Assembly (NCBI RefSeq): GCF_000225345.1
Contig: NC_015977.1
Span: forward strand, 1,719,501-1,783,500
Direction of reading: 5' to 3'
Length of the DNA stretch: 64,000 nt
Source: Roseburia hominis A2-183
GTDB lineage: Bacteria > Bacillota > Clostridia > Lachnospirales > Lachnospiraceae
Both the position numbers and the translations under genes were made by a program. Positions 9,385-19,185 of the stretch are shown piece by piece. The notes below the pieces were generated by a model. The model worked only from the letters and a program-made list of their open reading frames with translations, made no database searches and was not told the origin of the DNA. Numbering within the stretch: the first letter of the stretch is position 1; the number at the start of each line of letters is the position of its first letter.

Positions 9385-9448
9385 GGGAAAAAAGAAAACC
9401 GGAAAACTTCATACATGCCCAAATAGCCTGTATTCAGCTTTCCGGTTT
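9385..9448 (-). terminator. Leader terminator (attenuator) of the nagB operon
   Basis: On the minus strand AAACCGGAAA (at 9448-9439) pairs with TTTCCGGTTT (at 9396-9405) as a 10-bp stem around a loop of about 33 bases, followed by TTTTTT. It precedes nagB, so it must be overcome for expression. Its 5' arm overlaps the 3' end of the RAT-like element. Confidence 0.75.
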
Positions 9449-9474
9449 AGTGCACCTTGCGGTGTGAACTATCC
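9444..9474 (-). promoter_or_regulatory. RAT-like antiterminator element in the nagB leader
   Basis: On the minus strand GGATAGTTCACACCGCAAGG continues into TGCACTAAACC. This resembles BglG/LicT RAT sites (GGATTGTTACTG ... ACCTAAA) in its 5' GGAT, its 3' AAACC and its imperfect dyad with a short loop, and it ends inside the 5' arm of the terminator. That mutually exclusive layout is the hallmark of PRD antitermination. The match to consensus is partial. Confidence 0.65.
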
Positions 9475-9488
9475 TTTAACTGTCTCCA

Positions 9489-9517
9489 ATTATAAATTTA
9501 ATGATCACCATTGTCAA
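9489..9517 (-). promoter_or_regulatory. Consensus sigma-A promoter of the nagB operon
   Basis: Perfect TTGACA, 17-base spacer, perfect TATAAT on the minus strand. Transcription would start near 9482, just before the RAT element. So strong a promoter fits control at the level of termination. Confidence 0.85.
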
Positions 9518-9592
9518 TAGTGTGGCACCATTTTATCGTCATTTCGTATATAATGCACACAATCAGACGTGTCTTTTTGTCTATTTTCACGG

Positions 9593-9931
9593 TCAGATGT
9601 CGTGAAAGACCTGGTAAATATCAATCTTTACCGCATCCGAATCCGATATGCCGATAAATTCTCCGCCGTAGTAATAGCCCTTTTCCTGCTCTTCCACATG
9701 TACGATTTCCAGCACAGCGTCAATCATCTCCCGGCTGAACAGGCTGATCCTGGTGTCATAATAACTGCCGACCTCGAGTCTCTTGCGGGACAAAAATCCG
9801 ACTCCGCCGCGCGAGATATTCAGGATATCCGCATTCACAACGCCGCCGTCGGCCGTGCCGTCCGCATTTAACCGCGCCAGTTCCAGCGCGTGTTCCATCT
9901 TAAGGCGCTTATGTTTTCTCTTTTCCAGCAT
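9593..9931 (-). CDS. PilZ-domain protein, cyclic di-GMP receptor
   Basis: A 112-aa single PilZ domain. The cyclic di-GMP signature is intact: RKHKR at residues 4-8 (RxxxR) and NISRGGVG (D/NxSxxG) after about 35 residues. No second domain is present, so it probably acts as an adaptor. It is 14 bases downstream of queA and likely the last gene of the pheST-queA unit. The partner, perhaps motility or polysaccharide secretion, is not evident from context. Confidence 0.85.
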   Translation of the reverse strand: MLEKRKHKRLKMEHALELARLNADGTADGGVVNADILNISRGGVGFLSRKRLEVGSYYDTRISLFSREMIDAVLEIVHVEEQEKGYYYGGEFIGISDSDAVKIDIYQVFHDI

Positions 9932-9945
9932 GGGACCAACTCCTC

Positions 9946-10977
9946 CTATTTTGCGGTAATAAACATCGCATCACCAAAGCTGAAAAACCGGTAACGCTCC
10001 TGTACTGCAATCTCATATGCATGCAGCACATGTTCCCTTCCTGCAAGCGCAGACACTAACATCACCAGCGTCGACTCCGGCAGATGGAAATTCGTAATCA
10101 AAGCATCGATCACCTTGAACTGATAGCCCGGGTAGATAAAAATCTCCGTCCACCCACTCGTCTCATGAAGCACGCCGTGTTCATCCGCAGCAGCTTCCAG
10201 GGTCCTTGTGCTTGTCGTTCCCACGGCGATAACCCGGTGTCCCTCCTGTTTTGCCCGGTTGATCTTGTCCGCCTCCGACTGCTCGATCCGGTAGAACTCG
10301 GAATGCATGTGATGTTTTAACACATCACTCTCCTTGACCGGGCGGAAGGTGCCAAGTCCCACATGAAGCGTCACCTCCGCAATCTCCACGCCCATGGCGC
10401 GCACCTGCTCTAAAAGCTCCGGTGTAAAATGCAGTCCCGCTGTCGGCGCCGCTGCGGAACCGTCATACTTTGCATACACCGTCTGGTAGCGGTTCTTGTC
10501 CTTCAGCTGGTGTGTGATGTACGGCGGCAGCGGCATCTGTCCGAGCTGATCCAGAATCTCCTCAAAAATCCCTTCGTAATGGAACTGGATCAGGCGGTTG
10601 CCTTCCTCCACAATGTCAATGACCTCGCCGGTCAGAAGTCCCTCACCGAAATTGATTCTGGTTCCGATCTTGCATTTTTTTCCCGGTTTGACCAGGGTCT
10701 CCCAGACATCGTTTTCTTTTCTCTTGAGCAGAAGGATCTCGATCTTTGCCTCGGTGCCTTCCTTCACGCCGTACAGTCTGGCAGGAATTACTTTTGTATT
10801 GTTGATGACAAGGCAGTCACCCGGTCTTAGATAGTCCACAATATCCTTAAAATGGCGGTGTTCCACCTCTCCGGTTGCCTTGTCAAGCACCATCAGTCTG
10901 GAGCTTGAGCGGTCCTCCAGCGGATCCTGTGCGATCAGTTCCTGCGGAAGGTCATAATAAAAATCTTTTACGTCCAT
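9946..10977 (-). CDS. queA: S-adenosylmethionine:tRNA ribosyltransferase-isomerase
   Basis: Transfers and isomerises the ribosyl part of S-adenosylmethionine onto 7-aminomethyl-7-deazaguanine in tRNA, forming epoxyqueuosine. The 343-aa length is standard. It begins [25 protein letters not shown] and carries [23 protein letters not shown] and [19 protein letters not shown], all highly conserved in QueA. It lies 11 bases after pheT, so translation depends on the T-box-controlled transcript unless an internal promoter exists. Confidence 0.96.
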   Translation of the reverse strand: MDVKDFYYDLPQELIAQDPLEDRSSSRLMVLDKATGEVEHRHFKDIVDYLRPGDCLVINNTKVIPARLYGVKEGTEAKIEILLLKRKENDVWETLVKPGKKCKIGTRINFGEGLLTGEVIDIVEEGNRLIQFHYEGIFEEILDQLGQMPLPPYITHQLKDKNRYQTVYAKYDGSAAAPTAGLHFTPELLEQVRAMGVEIAEVTLHVGLGTFRPVKESDVLKHHMHSEFYRIEQSEADKINRAKQEGHRVIAVGTTSTRTLEAAADEHGVLHETSGWTEIFIYPGYQFKVIDALITNFHLPESTLVMLVSALAGREHVLHAYEIAVQERYRFFSFGDAMFITAK

Positions 10978-10988
10978 AACTACTCCTC

Positions 10989-13406
10989 TTACGCACGAAG
11001 TCTGATATCCAGTGTTGCTTCGAGATGTTTCAAAATCTTCTTCACAAATCCTTCTACCATCTCGCCCGTGAGCTCTTCCTCCTGCGGGGTAAATACAACA
11101 GAGAATGCCATGCTCTTTTTGTCCGGTCCAAGCTGGATGCCTTCATACACATCGAACAGATTCACATCTGTCACATATTTGCAGGCTTCCCGGATGCCGT
11201 TCTCAATCTGTGCACAGGTGATATTTTTATCTACCACAAACGCAAAATCGCGCTTTTCCTCCGCAAACTTCGGAAGCGGAGTGAAAATCTGCTCTTTGCC
11301 ATACCATTTCTTAAGCGCCGCGAGGTCAATCTCCATCACATAGGCAGGCACACGCATGTCAAGTTCATCCTGAATCTCATAGGAAAGCTTTCCGAGATAA
11401 CCGACGCGCTCTCCCTCACAGAAGATCTCCGCCGTCTGGTACGGGTGCAAAAAGGTTCTCTCCGCCGCCTCATAGGTAAAGCTTACGTTTAATGCATCCG
11501 CAACCGTCTCCGCCAGACCCTTGAGTGTATAGAAGGATTCCTTTTCTCCGAAAACGCCCGCACAGAGGGTCTCTCTCTCATCCGGGTATTCCGTGAGCGG
11601 CAGTGCCTTTGGAATAAAGACATTTCCAAGCTCAAAAATGCGTCCCTCCAGAATTCCCTTCTTCTGGTTTCTGGAAATCGCGTACAGCATCTCGGATGCC
11701 AGCGTGGTTCTCATCAGGGATAAATCCACGTTGATCGGATTGATCAGCTTGATCGCCTTTCTCTCCGGCGCGTCTTCCGGCAGTCTTAACAGATCCAGAT
11801 CGGACGGGGAGAAGAATGAGTAATGGACTCCCTCGTAAGCGCCCGCTGCGCAGAGTGCCCGCTTGATCTTAAGCTCCGTCTTCTGCTTTAAGTTAAGACC
11901 TCCCAGGGTCACTTTTGCCGTCGGCATAAAGGTCGGAATCACATGCTCATAACCGTACATGCGGATCACTTCCTCCGCCACATCCGGGTAGGAATCCATA
12001 TCCTCGCGGTATGCCGGAATCTGCAGGGTAAGTTCATCCCCGTCGATGGACGGTGCGAACTGAAGCGCCGATAAAATGCGCAGCATGTCCTCCTCCGGAA
12101 CCTCAATGCCGAGCACACCGTTGACACGCTTTACGCTGACCTTCATCTCTTTCGGCTCGATAGAATTGCCGGTGGAGACTTCAAGCTGTGTGGACGACAC
12201 TTTTCCGCATCCCAGTTCTTCCACAAGATGCAGGGCACGCTTCATCGCCATGACCGTCGTGTACTCATAGACGCCCTTTGCGTACATCGCACTGGAATCG
12301 GAGGACTGTCCGAGCGCTCTTGAACTCTTCCGGATATTGTCGCGCGCGAACTTTGCGGACTCAAACATGACTTCCGTTGTCGTGTCCTTGATCTCGGAGT
12401 TCAGACCGCCCATGATACCAGCCAGTGCAACCGGCTTTACGCCGTCGCAGATGACAAGATTGGAAGAATTGAGCGTAAATTCTTTTTCATCCAGCGTCAC
12501 AATGCGCTCGCCCTCGTTTGCACGTCTGACATTGATCTGATCGCCCTCCAGATAAGCATAGTCAAATGCATGCATCGGCTGTCCGAGCTCTTTTAACACG
12601 TAGTTTGTGATGTCGACCATGTTGGAAATCGAGTTGATTCCGACTAACGCCAGTCTTCTGCGCATCCACGCCGGGGACTCCCCAATCGTCACGTCATGGA
12701 CATAGTGCGCGATATAGCGCGGGCAGAGATCTTTTGCGGCTACTTCCACCTTAAAGTCTTTTTTAACCGCCGTCTCCGTGTAATCCAACGCCGGCTCCCT
12801 GCACTCTTTTCCGAGCACTGCAGCCACTTCCCTGGCAATTCCGTAAATGCTCTGACAGTCCGGGCGGTTTGCGGTGATCGCAATATCAAAAATCCAGTCA
12901 TCCATTCCAAGGATCGGCTTTACGTCTGCTCCGACTTTCGCATCTTCCGGAAGAACTAAAAGACCGTTGTATCCTGCCCCCGGATATAAATCTTCGTTCA
13001 ATCCGAGTTCTGTTCCGGAACACAGCATACCGTAGGATTCATAGCCGCGAAGCTTTCCCTTCTTGATCGTCATGACGCCCTCGATCGTCACATGATCCTT
13101 TGCGGTCGCATAGACTGTTGCGCCCACAAGCGCCAGCGGATATTTTCCTCCTGCACGGACATTGTCTGCCCCGCAGCAGATCTGGAAGGTGCCGTGCTCT
13201 CCGGCATTCACCTGGCAGAGACTTAAATGGGTATCCGGGATCGGCTCGCAGGATTCCACCAGTCCGACCACAACATTGCTGATGTCTTTTCCGACTTCAA
13301 TCAGCTCCTCCACCTCAAAGCCGCAGGAAAACAACTTTTCCTCCAGTTCCTTCGGGGTAACATCAATATCTACATAATCTTTTAACCAGCTTAATGGTGC
13401 TAACAT
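10989..13406 (-). CDS. pheT: Phenylalanine-tRNA ligase beta subunit
   Basis: Beta subunit of the heterotetrameric enzyme that charges tRNA-Phe. The 805-aa protein has all expected parts: an EMAP-II-like tRNA-binding domain (residues about 40-150), B3/B4 editing domain, B5 domain (about 400-475), catalytic-like core and a C-terminal ferredoxin-fold anticodon-binding domain ([19 protein letters not shown] ... LDIRLRA). The N-terminus [18 protein letters not shown] is typical. It follows pheS by 25 bases and precedes queA by 11. Confidence 0.97.
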   Translation of the reverse strand: MLAPLSWLKDYVDIDVTPKELEEKLFSCGFEVEELIEVGKDISNVVVGLVESCEPIPDTHLSLCQVNAGEHGTFQICCGADNVRAGGKYPLALVGATVYATAKDHVTIEGVMTIKKGKLRGYESYGMLCSGTELGLNEDLYPGAGYNGLLVLPEDAKVGADVKPILGMDDWIFDIAITANRPDCQSIYGIAREVAAVLGKECREPALDYTETAVKKDFKVEVAAKDLCPRYIAHYVHDVTIGESPAWMRRRLALVGINSISNMVDITNYVLKELGQPMHAFDYAYLEGDQINVRRANEGERIVTLDEKEFTLNSSNLVICDGVKPVALAGIMGGLNSEIKDTTTEVMFESAKFARDNIRKSSRALGQSSDSSAMYAKGVYEYTTVMAMKRALHLVEELGCGKVSSTQLEVSTGNSIEPKEMKVSVKRVNGVLGIEVPEEDMLRILSALQFAPSIDGDELTLQIPAYREDMDSYPDVAEEVIRMYGYEHVIPTFMPTAKVTLGGLNLKQKTELKIKRALCAAGAYEGVHYSFFSPSDLDLLRLPEDAPERKAIKLINPINVDLSLMRTTLASEMLYAISRNQKKGILEGRIFELGNVFIPKALPLTEYPDERETLCAGVFGEKESFYTLKGLAETVADALNVSFTYEAAERTFLHPYQTAEIFCEGERVGYLGKLSYEIQDELDMRVPAYVMEIDLAALKKWYGKEQIFTPLPKFAEEKRDFAFVVDKNITCAQIENGIREACKYVTDVNLFDVYEGIQLGPDKKSMAFSVVFTPQEEELTGEMVEGFVKKILKHLEATLDIRLRA

Positions 13407-13431
13407 GATAACTCTCCTTTTCTATTCGTCT

Positions 13432-14454
13432 TTAATCGTCAATCTGCTTTAATACGCGAAGATCTGACTCAAACAGCAGCTTGATATTGTTAATGCCGTA
13501 TTTTAACATGGCAATTCGCTCAATACCGATACCGAACGCAAAACCGCTGTACTCATTCGTATCAATGCCGCATCCTTCCAGAACTTTATTGTTGACGACG
13601 CCGGCTCCGAGCACTTCGATCCAGCCGGTTCCCTTGCAGAGCTTACAGCCGCATCCGCCGCACTGGAAGCAGCTTACATCTACCTCGACGGACGGCTCCG
13701 TGAACGGGAAGTAGGACGGGCGTAGACGCGTTGTCGTCTCTTTTCCGAAAATCTTCTTCACAAGCTCATCTAACATTCCCTTTAAATCGCAGAGGGTAAT
13801 TCCCTTGTCTACCACAAGACCCTCCATCTGGGTGAACATCGGAGAATGTGTCGCGTCGTCATCGGAACGGAACACCTTGCCCGGGGAGATGATCTTGATC
13901 GGCGGTTTCTTCGCCTCCATCACATGAATCTGTCCGGCAGATGTCTGGGTGCGGAGTAAAAATTCCGGTGACAGGTAAAATGTATCCTGCATATCTCTCG
14001 CCGGATGATCCTGCGGTGTGTTTAACGCTGTGAAGTTATAGTAGTCGGTCTCAATCTCGGTTCCCTCGTACACTTCAAATCCCATGGATGCAAAAATGTC
14101 AATGAGCTGGTTGCGCACCTGTGTGACCGGATGCAGATTGCCCTTTTCGTGTTTTACTGCCGGCATTGTGACGTCGATCTTCTCCGCCTCATATCTCTTC
14201 CGGAGCGCCTCAGCCTCCAGTTTTTTCATCTTCTCTTCCATGATCGTCTCAATGGCGGTGCGGGTGTCGTTGACCCACTGTCCGACCTTCGGGCGGTCTT
14301 CCGGCGCTACGTCTTTCATTCCCTTTAACACCGCAGTAAGTTCACCCTTTTTTCCAAGCACTGCCTGGCGGACTTCATTCAGGCGGTCTAATCCATCAGA
14401 CCCTTCAATCTCTGCTATTGCTTTTTCTCTGATCTGCTGCAATTTTTCTTTCAT
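13432..14454 (-). CDS. pheS: Phenylalanine-tRNA ligase alpha subunit
   Basis: Catalytic alpha subunit. The 340-aa class II synthetase has an N-terminal coiled coil (residues about 1-80), motif 2 ([22 protein letters not shown]) and motif 3 ([18 protein letters not shown]), plus a four-cysteine cluster ([17 protein letters not shown]) seen in many bacterial PheS. First gene of pheS-pheT-queA-PilZ, controlled by a T-box leader immediately upstream. Confidence 0.97.
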   Translation of the reverse strand: MKEKLQQIREKAIAEIEGSDGLDRLNEVRQAVLGKKGELTAVLKGMKDVAPEDRPKVGQWVNDTRTAIETIMEEKMKKLEAEALRKRYEAEKIDVTMPAVKHEKGNLHPVTQVRNQLIDIFASMGFEVYEGTEIETDYYNFTALNTPQDHPARDMQDTFYLSPEFLLRTQTSAGQIHVMEAKKPPIKIISPGKVFRSDDDATHSPMFTQMEGLVVDKGITLCDLKGMLDELVKKIFGKETTTRLRPSYFPFTEPSVEVDVSCFQCGGCGCKLCKGTGWIEVLGAGVVNNKVLEGCGIDTNEYSGFAFGIGIERIAMLKYGINNIKLLFESDLRVLKQIDD

Positions 14455-14486
14455 TTCTAATTCTCCTTTAAACTATTTCAGACATC

Positions 14487-14765
14487 AAAAAAGGAACCAT
14501 CCATCCCTGCTCTAGGGACGAATGATTCCGCGGTACCACCCTGTTTCTTCTCTTCATATCACCAAAGAAAAGCTCTCAATTCATACGTAACGTGTATCCG
14601 ACGTCATCCACTACTTTCACTTCACAGATGCAGCTCCTGTGCGAACTTCAAGTCCAGGTCTTATCCTAAACGGGCTTCCAGCCGATGACCCGCTCTCTCT
14701 GAAAGAGTCTCCTGCACTCTACTGATATCTTACGATACCCGGAATCGCTTCCGTACACATTCACA
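14487..14765 (-). promoter_or_regulatory. T-box riboswitch (tRNA-Phe sensing) of pheST
   Basis: The T-box core AGGGTGGTACCGCGG is the complement of 14528-14542. It is followed by a terminator whose two arms span 14493-14529, pairing with several G-U pairs, with a T tract at 14487-14492. Upstream lie a stem I with an AGAGAG GA-motif and a distal GCTGGAA loop, and a likely specifier codon TTC (complement of 14643-14645) followed by a purine. TTC is a phenylalanine codon, matching the downstream genes. Uncharged tRNA-Phe should favour read-through. Confidence 0.93.
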
Positions 14766-14819
14766 GCCTTTGATTTTTCTGAATTCTGTATAGCATTTTA
14801 GCACAGCAGGCGCAAAACA

Positions 14820-15674
14820 TCAAGCTTTTTTATTCCTGCTGGTTTTAAAGCGCTTCCACCATTTGCGGAAGTAAGCGTTGAACACCACATTTACCTCGGC
14901 GGACATCATCATGATGTACATGCAGAAGTAAAGCCACAGCATAATCAAGGCAATAGTCGTCAGGCTGCCGTACATGGAAAAACCGTTAAAATAGTCCACG
15001 TAGACAGACAGTCCGAAGGAAAAGACATACCACGCTACCCCGCAGATCACAGCCCCCGGCAGCTGCCCGCGGAAGGAAAGCTTCCGGTTCGGCAGCGCCG
15101 TAAAGATTACATCGAAAAATGCAATCAAAAGCGCCAGCATCACAAGCCCGCGGAAATGTGCCAGCACCCGCGAGGCATGCTCTAAAATCGGAACGTACTG
15201 TGTGGCAAGTACCTTTAACTGGTTTCCGAACACCAGAACCAGCAGGGTAAAAACAATCGCCACCAGAAAAACCACCGTATAGACGACCGCCCAGAATCTG
15301 AGCACAAACCAGTTCCTCGTCTCCTCCAGATCATTGACCGAGTTCAGTCCGTCCGTCATGTACTGGACGCCCTTGGCCGCTGACCAGATCGCGATGATCG
15401 CCGTGATTGAGATAATTCCCATGGATCTGCTGTACACCTCATCCACGAGCGATATCAGAAACGGAGAGACATACTCCGGCATCAGATGACGGATGATCTC
15501 AAGCAGCATGGACTCTGTCACCGATGTATATTGCAGCAGAGACGAGAACACCATCAGAAACGGAATGATGGATAAGATAATAAAAAACGCCGACTGCGCC
15601 GAATAGGCATTGATCTTATCCCTCTTGCATTTATCAAGAAAGGATTTGACATTACCAATAAGCTTCCAGATCAT
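14820..15674 (-). CDS. YihY/UPF0761 family inner-membrane protein
   Basis: Integral membrane protein of unknown function, 284 aa with about six membrane segments. Family signatures are DKINAYSAQSAFFIILSIIPF near the N-terminus and IWSAAKGVQYMTDGLN. Older annotations as ribonuclease BN are wrong for this family. I chose ATG 15674, with GGGGAG just upstream; a longer reading from TTG 15689 would consume that site. It lies 37 bases downstream of the SpoIID-like gene in the same direction, with no clear terminator between. Confidence 0.85.
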   Translation of the reverse strand: MIWKLIGNVKSFLDKCKRDKINAYSAQSAFFIILSIIPFLMVFSSLLQYTSVTESMLLEIIRHLMPEYVSPFLISLVDEVYSRSMGIISITAIIAIWSAAKGVQYMTDGLNSVNDLEETRNWFVLRFWAVVYTVVFLVAIVFTLLVLVFGNQLKVLATQYVPILEHASRVLAHFRGLVMLALLIAFFDVIFTALPNRKLSFRGQLPGAVICGVAWYVFSFGLSVYVDYFNGFSMYGSLTTIALIMLWLYFCMYIMMMSAEVNVVFNAYFRKWWKRFKTSRNKKA

Positions 15675-15711
15675 ATTGCTCCCCTTCAAAAAGCGAATCC
15701 GTCAGGATTCA

Positions 15712-17961
15712 TTATTTCATGGTTTCCAGTTTAACGTCATTATAAAAATATTGCAAGATCTCTTCGTAATTCATTCCTGCCTTCGCCATTCCATTCGCCG
15801 CATTCTGGCTCATGCCGAGTCCATGCCCGTAGCCGCCTCCGTATAAAACCATGCCGCCGTCCTCCTGTTTCGTTATGGCAAAAAACGCACTCGGCAGCAT
15901 CGTCACATCCGTCTGTTCCGCGCCGTCTGCGCATGTCAGTTTTGCGGTACAGATCCCCAGAACTTTTCGGATATTATACTCCGTCCGCACAAGGGCGCTT
16001 CCCTTCTCATACGTGATCTTTAAGGCAAGCAGTGCACCGGAGCTGCCGCGCTCCGCCGCGCTCATGCCGGTCACCTCCCCCAGTGCCGCCACTGATGCCG
16101 CATCGGAATTCTGTATTTCCGTAGTCTGACCGTCCTGATAAAAGATTATATTCTTTGGCGAACTCTTCCGCCGTTCCAGCAGTATGGAATTCACTTCATC
16201 TGTTTTCCCATGGTAATCCGCCTCCGCTCTCCAGCGGAAATACCGGCAGTCACTGTCGTATCCATCTGCGGGACTCTGAATATAAGCAAGAAACGCCTCC
16301 TCCCCGGAGAGATCCTGCATCTTTCCATCCGTAAGGAGACACGCCGGTGTCAGATAGCCGTATTCCGCCGGATCTTCCACATTCCACACATCGGCTGCGG
16401 CGGTGTATCCCATCGACGTGGAAAAATAATACGCCTCCACGATGTTTCCCTGATAGGACAGCACTTCCCCCTGTGTGGCGATTACCGCCTCCCTGGCTGC
16501 GTCCGCGTCCGTCACCCGGTTGTATACCTGATACGCGGTGCTGTCATCAATATGTGCGCCGTATTCCGCCAGATCGCCCCGAAGCAGCTGGATACAGGCA
16601 TAGCTGCGCGCGCAGACCGCCTGTGCTTTCAATGCCTCCGGTTCATAGGATGCCGGCATTTCACTCGGAACGACGTCCTGCAGATACCGTTCCAGCGGCA
16701 GACTGTTGACCAGCGTATAGCCGTCTCCCATGCACCGCACTTCCATGCTGCCCCCGTAGCCATTGGAAATCTCTGCGCCATCTGCATCGCAGATCACCAC
16801 ACAGCCCTCCTGCTCCGGCGTCACCGTAAATGTTCCCTGTGTATCTCCTGTCATCTGATCGGATGCAGCAATCAGCGTCTGCGCTGCCACATGTGTTGTC
16901 TCTCCCTGCCAGGTGACCGCTGCGTCTGACGTACATTTCAGATAGACGGACTGCCGGCATTTTGTTCCGTCATCCCCCAGGAGCAGCACACGGATTTCGC
17001 GGATGACAGCCGGCTCGCGGATTAAAATGGCGCAGACCTGCTTCTCCCCCGTCACATACTCCACGTTCATATTGCCGAGGGTCACATCGGAAATGGATTT
17101 TTCCGACACTTCCCCATAGGTCTGGTACACTGGCAGTTTTCCGGTATGGCAAAGCTTCCCGTATCCTTTGATCTCGATGGTCTCATCGTCATAGGACAAC
17201 AGTTCTCCCTCGATGGTCTCCTGCTTTACACGCAGTGCCGTAAGTTCCCCGTCCGCCAGCACAATATCGCATACACAGGGGGAAACGCCCTCTGTCAGGG
17301 ACGCCGTCTCCTTGTGGTACACCGCGCCCGCATACAGAAAATCCACGCTGTCTTTGGTGCAGTCCGTAAGATATGTGTTGTCCAGCGTAAATTCCTTCTT
17401 CAGCGTTCCCGCGACTCCGATGCACCGGTTTTCCACGCAGTAGCCCTCATATCCGTTCCACTGCTTAAAATATGAAGCTGGAAGCACCGTGCAAAAATCT
17501 CCCTTATTCGTCATAATCACATTCTGGTTCTCCGCCTCCATGACATCCACAACCAGAAACTCCGTTTTCGTCACGGCATATTCCATATCGAGCAGATCCA
17601 GAATCTGACCGTAGACGTAATTCCAGTCTTCCCTTGACACTTTCTGCGATTCCCTCATGACGGGGATCTCTATGTAATCGGACAGCTGCAGCTTTGCGAG
17701 CAGTTCTCCCAGTATTTCCCCGGTCAGCCTGTCTCCTGAAAACGTCTCAAAAAAGGAATTCCAGTCTTCCTGCCCGTATACTCCAAAGGAGAGTTCTTCT
17801 TTTATTTCCGCAAGTTCCACCCACTCTTCGGGCAATGTTTCCTGCTCCCTTAACTGTCTGTCCCGATATCCAGACGCAAGCGCACCCGCCGCAAGCAAAA
17901 GCACCAGACATACGATGGCGATGTATGCCTTTACGCCTCTCTTTTTTGTTCTCTTTCCCAT
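15712..17961 (-). CDS. SpoIID/LytB-domain cell-wall protein
   Basis: A 749-aa membrane-anchored protein. A single N-terminal segment (residues about 10-28) is preceded by a basic stretch (MGKRTKKRG). The C-terminal 320 residues form a SpoIID/LytB domain (NSLPLERYLQDVVPSEMPAS, EALKAQAVCARSYA, GYGHGLGMSQNAANGMA), the peptidoglycan lytic transglycosylase fold best known from sporulation. The long middle part has no domain I recognise. This length and its distance from any spo operon suggest a general wall-remodelling role rather than the sporulation SpoIID. I chose the ATG at 17961; upstream in-frame starts are non-ATG. Confidence 0.8.
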   Translation of the reverse strand: MGKRTKKRGVKAYIAIVCLVLLLAAGALASGYRDRQLREQETLPEEWVELAEIKEELSFGVYGQEDWNSFFETFSGDRLTGEILGELLAKLQLSDYIEIPVMRESQKVSREDWNYVYGQILDLLDMEYAVTKTEFLVVDVMEAENQNVIMTNKGDFCTVLPASYFKQWNGYEGYCVENRCIGVAGTLKKEFTLDNTYLTDCTKDSVDFLYAGAVYHKETASLTEGVSPCVCDIVLADGELTALRVKQETIEGELLSYDDETIEIKGYGKLCHTGKLPVYQTYGEVSEKSISDVTLGNMNVEYVTGEKQVCAILIREPAVIREIRVLLLGDDGTKCRQSVYLKCTSDAAVTWQGETTHVAAQTLIAASDQMTGDTQGTFTVTPEQEGCVVICDADGAEISNGYGGSMEVRCMGDGYTLVNSLPLERYLQDVVPSEMPASYEPEALKAQAVCARSYACIQLLRGDLAEYGAHIDDSTAYQVYNRVTDADAAREAVIATQGEVLSYQGNIVEAYYFSTSMGYTAAADVWNVEDPAEYGYLTPACLLTDGKMQDLSGEEAFLAYIQSPADGYDSDCRYFRWRAEADYHGKTDEVNSILLERRKSSPKNIIFYQDGQTTEIQNSDAASVAALGEVTGMSAAERGSSGALLALKITYEKGSALVRTEYNIRKVLGICTAKLTCADGAEQTDVTMLPSAFFAITKQEDGGMVLYGGGYGHGLGMSQNAANGMAKAGMNYEEILQYFYNDVKLETMK

Positions 17962-18013
17962 TTTCCACTTCCCATCACGCTTTATGCCTTGCCCCAGAAT
18001 TCTCTGCAAAAGA

Positions 18014-18051
18014 GTAAAAAAACAGAAGCTGCCTCACACAAAGGCAGCTTC
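18014..18051 (-). terminator. Terminator downstream of the 18.2-kb noncoding RNA
   Basis: GAAGCTGCC (18025-18033) pairs with GGCAGCTTC (18043-18051); on the minus strand the stem is followed by TGTTTTTTTT. It ends any transcript coming from 18052-18475, which holds no protein gene. Confidence 0.8.
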
Positions 18052-18192
18052 TTTCTTCCGTAACTTTTCAACTCTTTGGTACCTGATCTATCTTTCGTAT
18101 CCGTCATCCTTCGTATCCTGACAGGTTCTCTCTCGTACTGTAAGCTTCTGTTGTATCTCTCGGAATCTTTTGTATCACCCAAAATGCCGTTT

Positions 18193-18373
18193 CCTACGTT
18201 TTTGACTCCTAGCTATAGCTAGGTGGGTAACCGCATGTCGGTTTCTGCCTTCCACTGCTCGCGTACCTTGCGGTACTGGTGGCTTGACATCTGCCTCCAA
18301 ATATAAGAATCCCATAAAAGTAAATGTAGGTTCAAAAATGTAGGGTGTCGCACATCCCAGGCTGTTTCTTACT
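18193..18373 (-). ncRNA. Structured noncoding RNA with its own promoter (class uncertain, raiA-motif-like or 6S-like)
   Basis: The 514-base gap between AIM24 and the SpoIID-like gene holds a strong promoter, no ribosome site or credible ORF, and a terminator. A long-range stem closes the core: CAAAAATGTAGG (18333-18344) against CCTACGTTTTTG (18193-18204), one mismatch. Inside are a hairpin with a GCAA tetraloop (GTACC/GGTAC, 18263-18276), enclosed by CCAC/GTGG, and a palindromic CCTAGC/GCTAGG hairpin (18208-18223). The multibranched shape argues against a rod-like 6S RNA. It suggests an ornate RNA of the raiA-motif type found in Clostridia, but I cannot verify the family. The transcript may run on to the terminator at 18014. 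Confidence 0.6.
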
Positions 18374-18379
18374 GGTTTT

Positions 18380-18408
18380 ATTATACTTTAATATGCCCCG
18401 ATCTGCAA
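18380..18408 (-). promoter_or_regulatory. Promoter of the noncoding RNA
   Basis: TTGCAG, 17-base spacer, TATAAT on the minus strand. It points into a region without protein coding potential. Confidence 0.75.
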
Positions 18409-18475
18409 CCAAAAATTAGTGCCAAATTCTGTGCACACTTCTATTTTTTTCTGAATGCAGAATGTGCATCACATC

Positions 18476-19156
18476 TTAATGATTATTGCTCGGGAAATAC
18501 GGACGCAGCGTATTTGCCATCTGCGCAATCGGCATGCTCTGCAGCCACACTCTTCCCGGTCCCGTAATCACGGTATTAAAAATACCCTCTCCTCCGAAAA
18601 GCATATTCTTCACTCCCGGTACCGTCTTCACTTCGATCTTACAGGATCCTGTCATTGCCGCAAGGTAACCCGTGTCCACGACAATCTGCTGTCCGGATGC
18701 AAGTTCATATTCTTTAATATAACCATCAAATTCCAGAAATGCGGTTCCACTTCCGGAAAGCTTCTGCATAATAAATCCCTCTCCTCCGAAAAGTCCGCTC
18801 CCGATTCTCTGCTGAAAGAACACGGACAGATCCACGCTGGATACAGCAGCAAGAAATGCCGATTTCTGCACGATCAAATCCTGTCCCGGTACAATATCAA
18901 ACGCCCGGATTGATCCCGGGAACGACGATGCAAACGCGATCATCCCATTCCCGTTCATTGCCGTGTAGCGGTTTAAGAAAATGCTTTCCCCCGAAAGCGC
19001 TCTTCCAAACATCTTGCCGATGCCGCCACCAGTTGTCTCCATTTTCATGTTCGGGGACATCCACGACATGGCACCACTCTCTGTAATCATTACCTCTCCC
19101 TGCTCCAGATTGCAGATTACAACCGGAAGCGGTTCTCCCTCAATCGAATATCTCAT
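18476..19156 (-). CDS. AIM24 / TIGR00266 family protein
   Basis: A 226-aa soluble protein of the AIM24 family, which folds as repeated beta-helical layers; its biochemical role is not established. Glycine-rich repeats GGGIGKMFGRALSGESIFLNRY and GSGLFGGEGFIMQKLSGSG are typical, as is the start RYSIEGEPLPVVICNLEQGE. Length and motifs fit the family. It follows cdd by 29 bases and probably shares its transcript. Confidence 0.88.
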   Translation of the reverse strand: MRYSIEGEPLPVVICNLEQGEVMITESGAMSWMSPNMKMETTGGGIGKMFGRALSGESIFLNRYTAMNGNGMIAFASSFPGSIRAFDIVPGQDLIVQKSAFLAAVSSVDLSVFFQQRIGSGLFGGEGFIMQKLSGSGTAFLEFDGYIKEYELASGQQIVVDTGYLAAMTGSCKIEVKTVPGVKNMLFGGEGIFNTVITGPGRVWLQSMPIAQMANTLRPYFPSNNH

Positions 19157-19185
19157 AACGCTCTCCTTCCTCTGTTGCGGACGCC

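Noticed and set aside
10429..10830. Long frames antisense to queA, pheT, leuS, ppk and other genes
   Set aside because: They shadow strongly conserved genes, lack ribosome sites and show no family motifs.
14765..14820. TTGCGC ... TATACA as the pheST promoter
   Set aside because: Both boxes match the consensus poorly; a promoter must be near here, but I could not choose it.
17982..18182. 66-codon minus-strand frame downstream of the noncoding RNA (starts TTG, GDTKDSERYNR)
   Set aside because: TTG start without ribosome site, ends over the SpoIID-like gene leader and spans a terminator hairpin; no plausible protein features.
18193..18373. 6S RNA as a firm call for the structured RNA
   Set aside because: The visible helices form a multibranched fold rather than a long rod with a central bubble; the class is left open.
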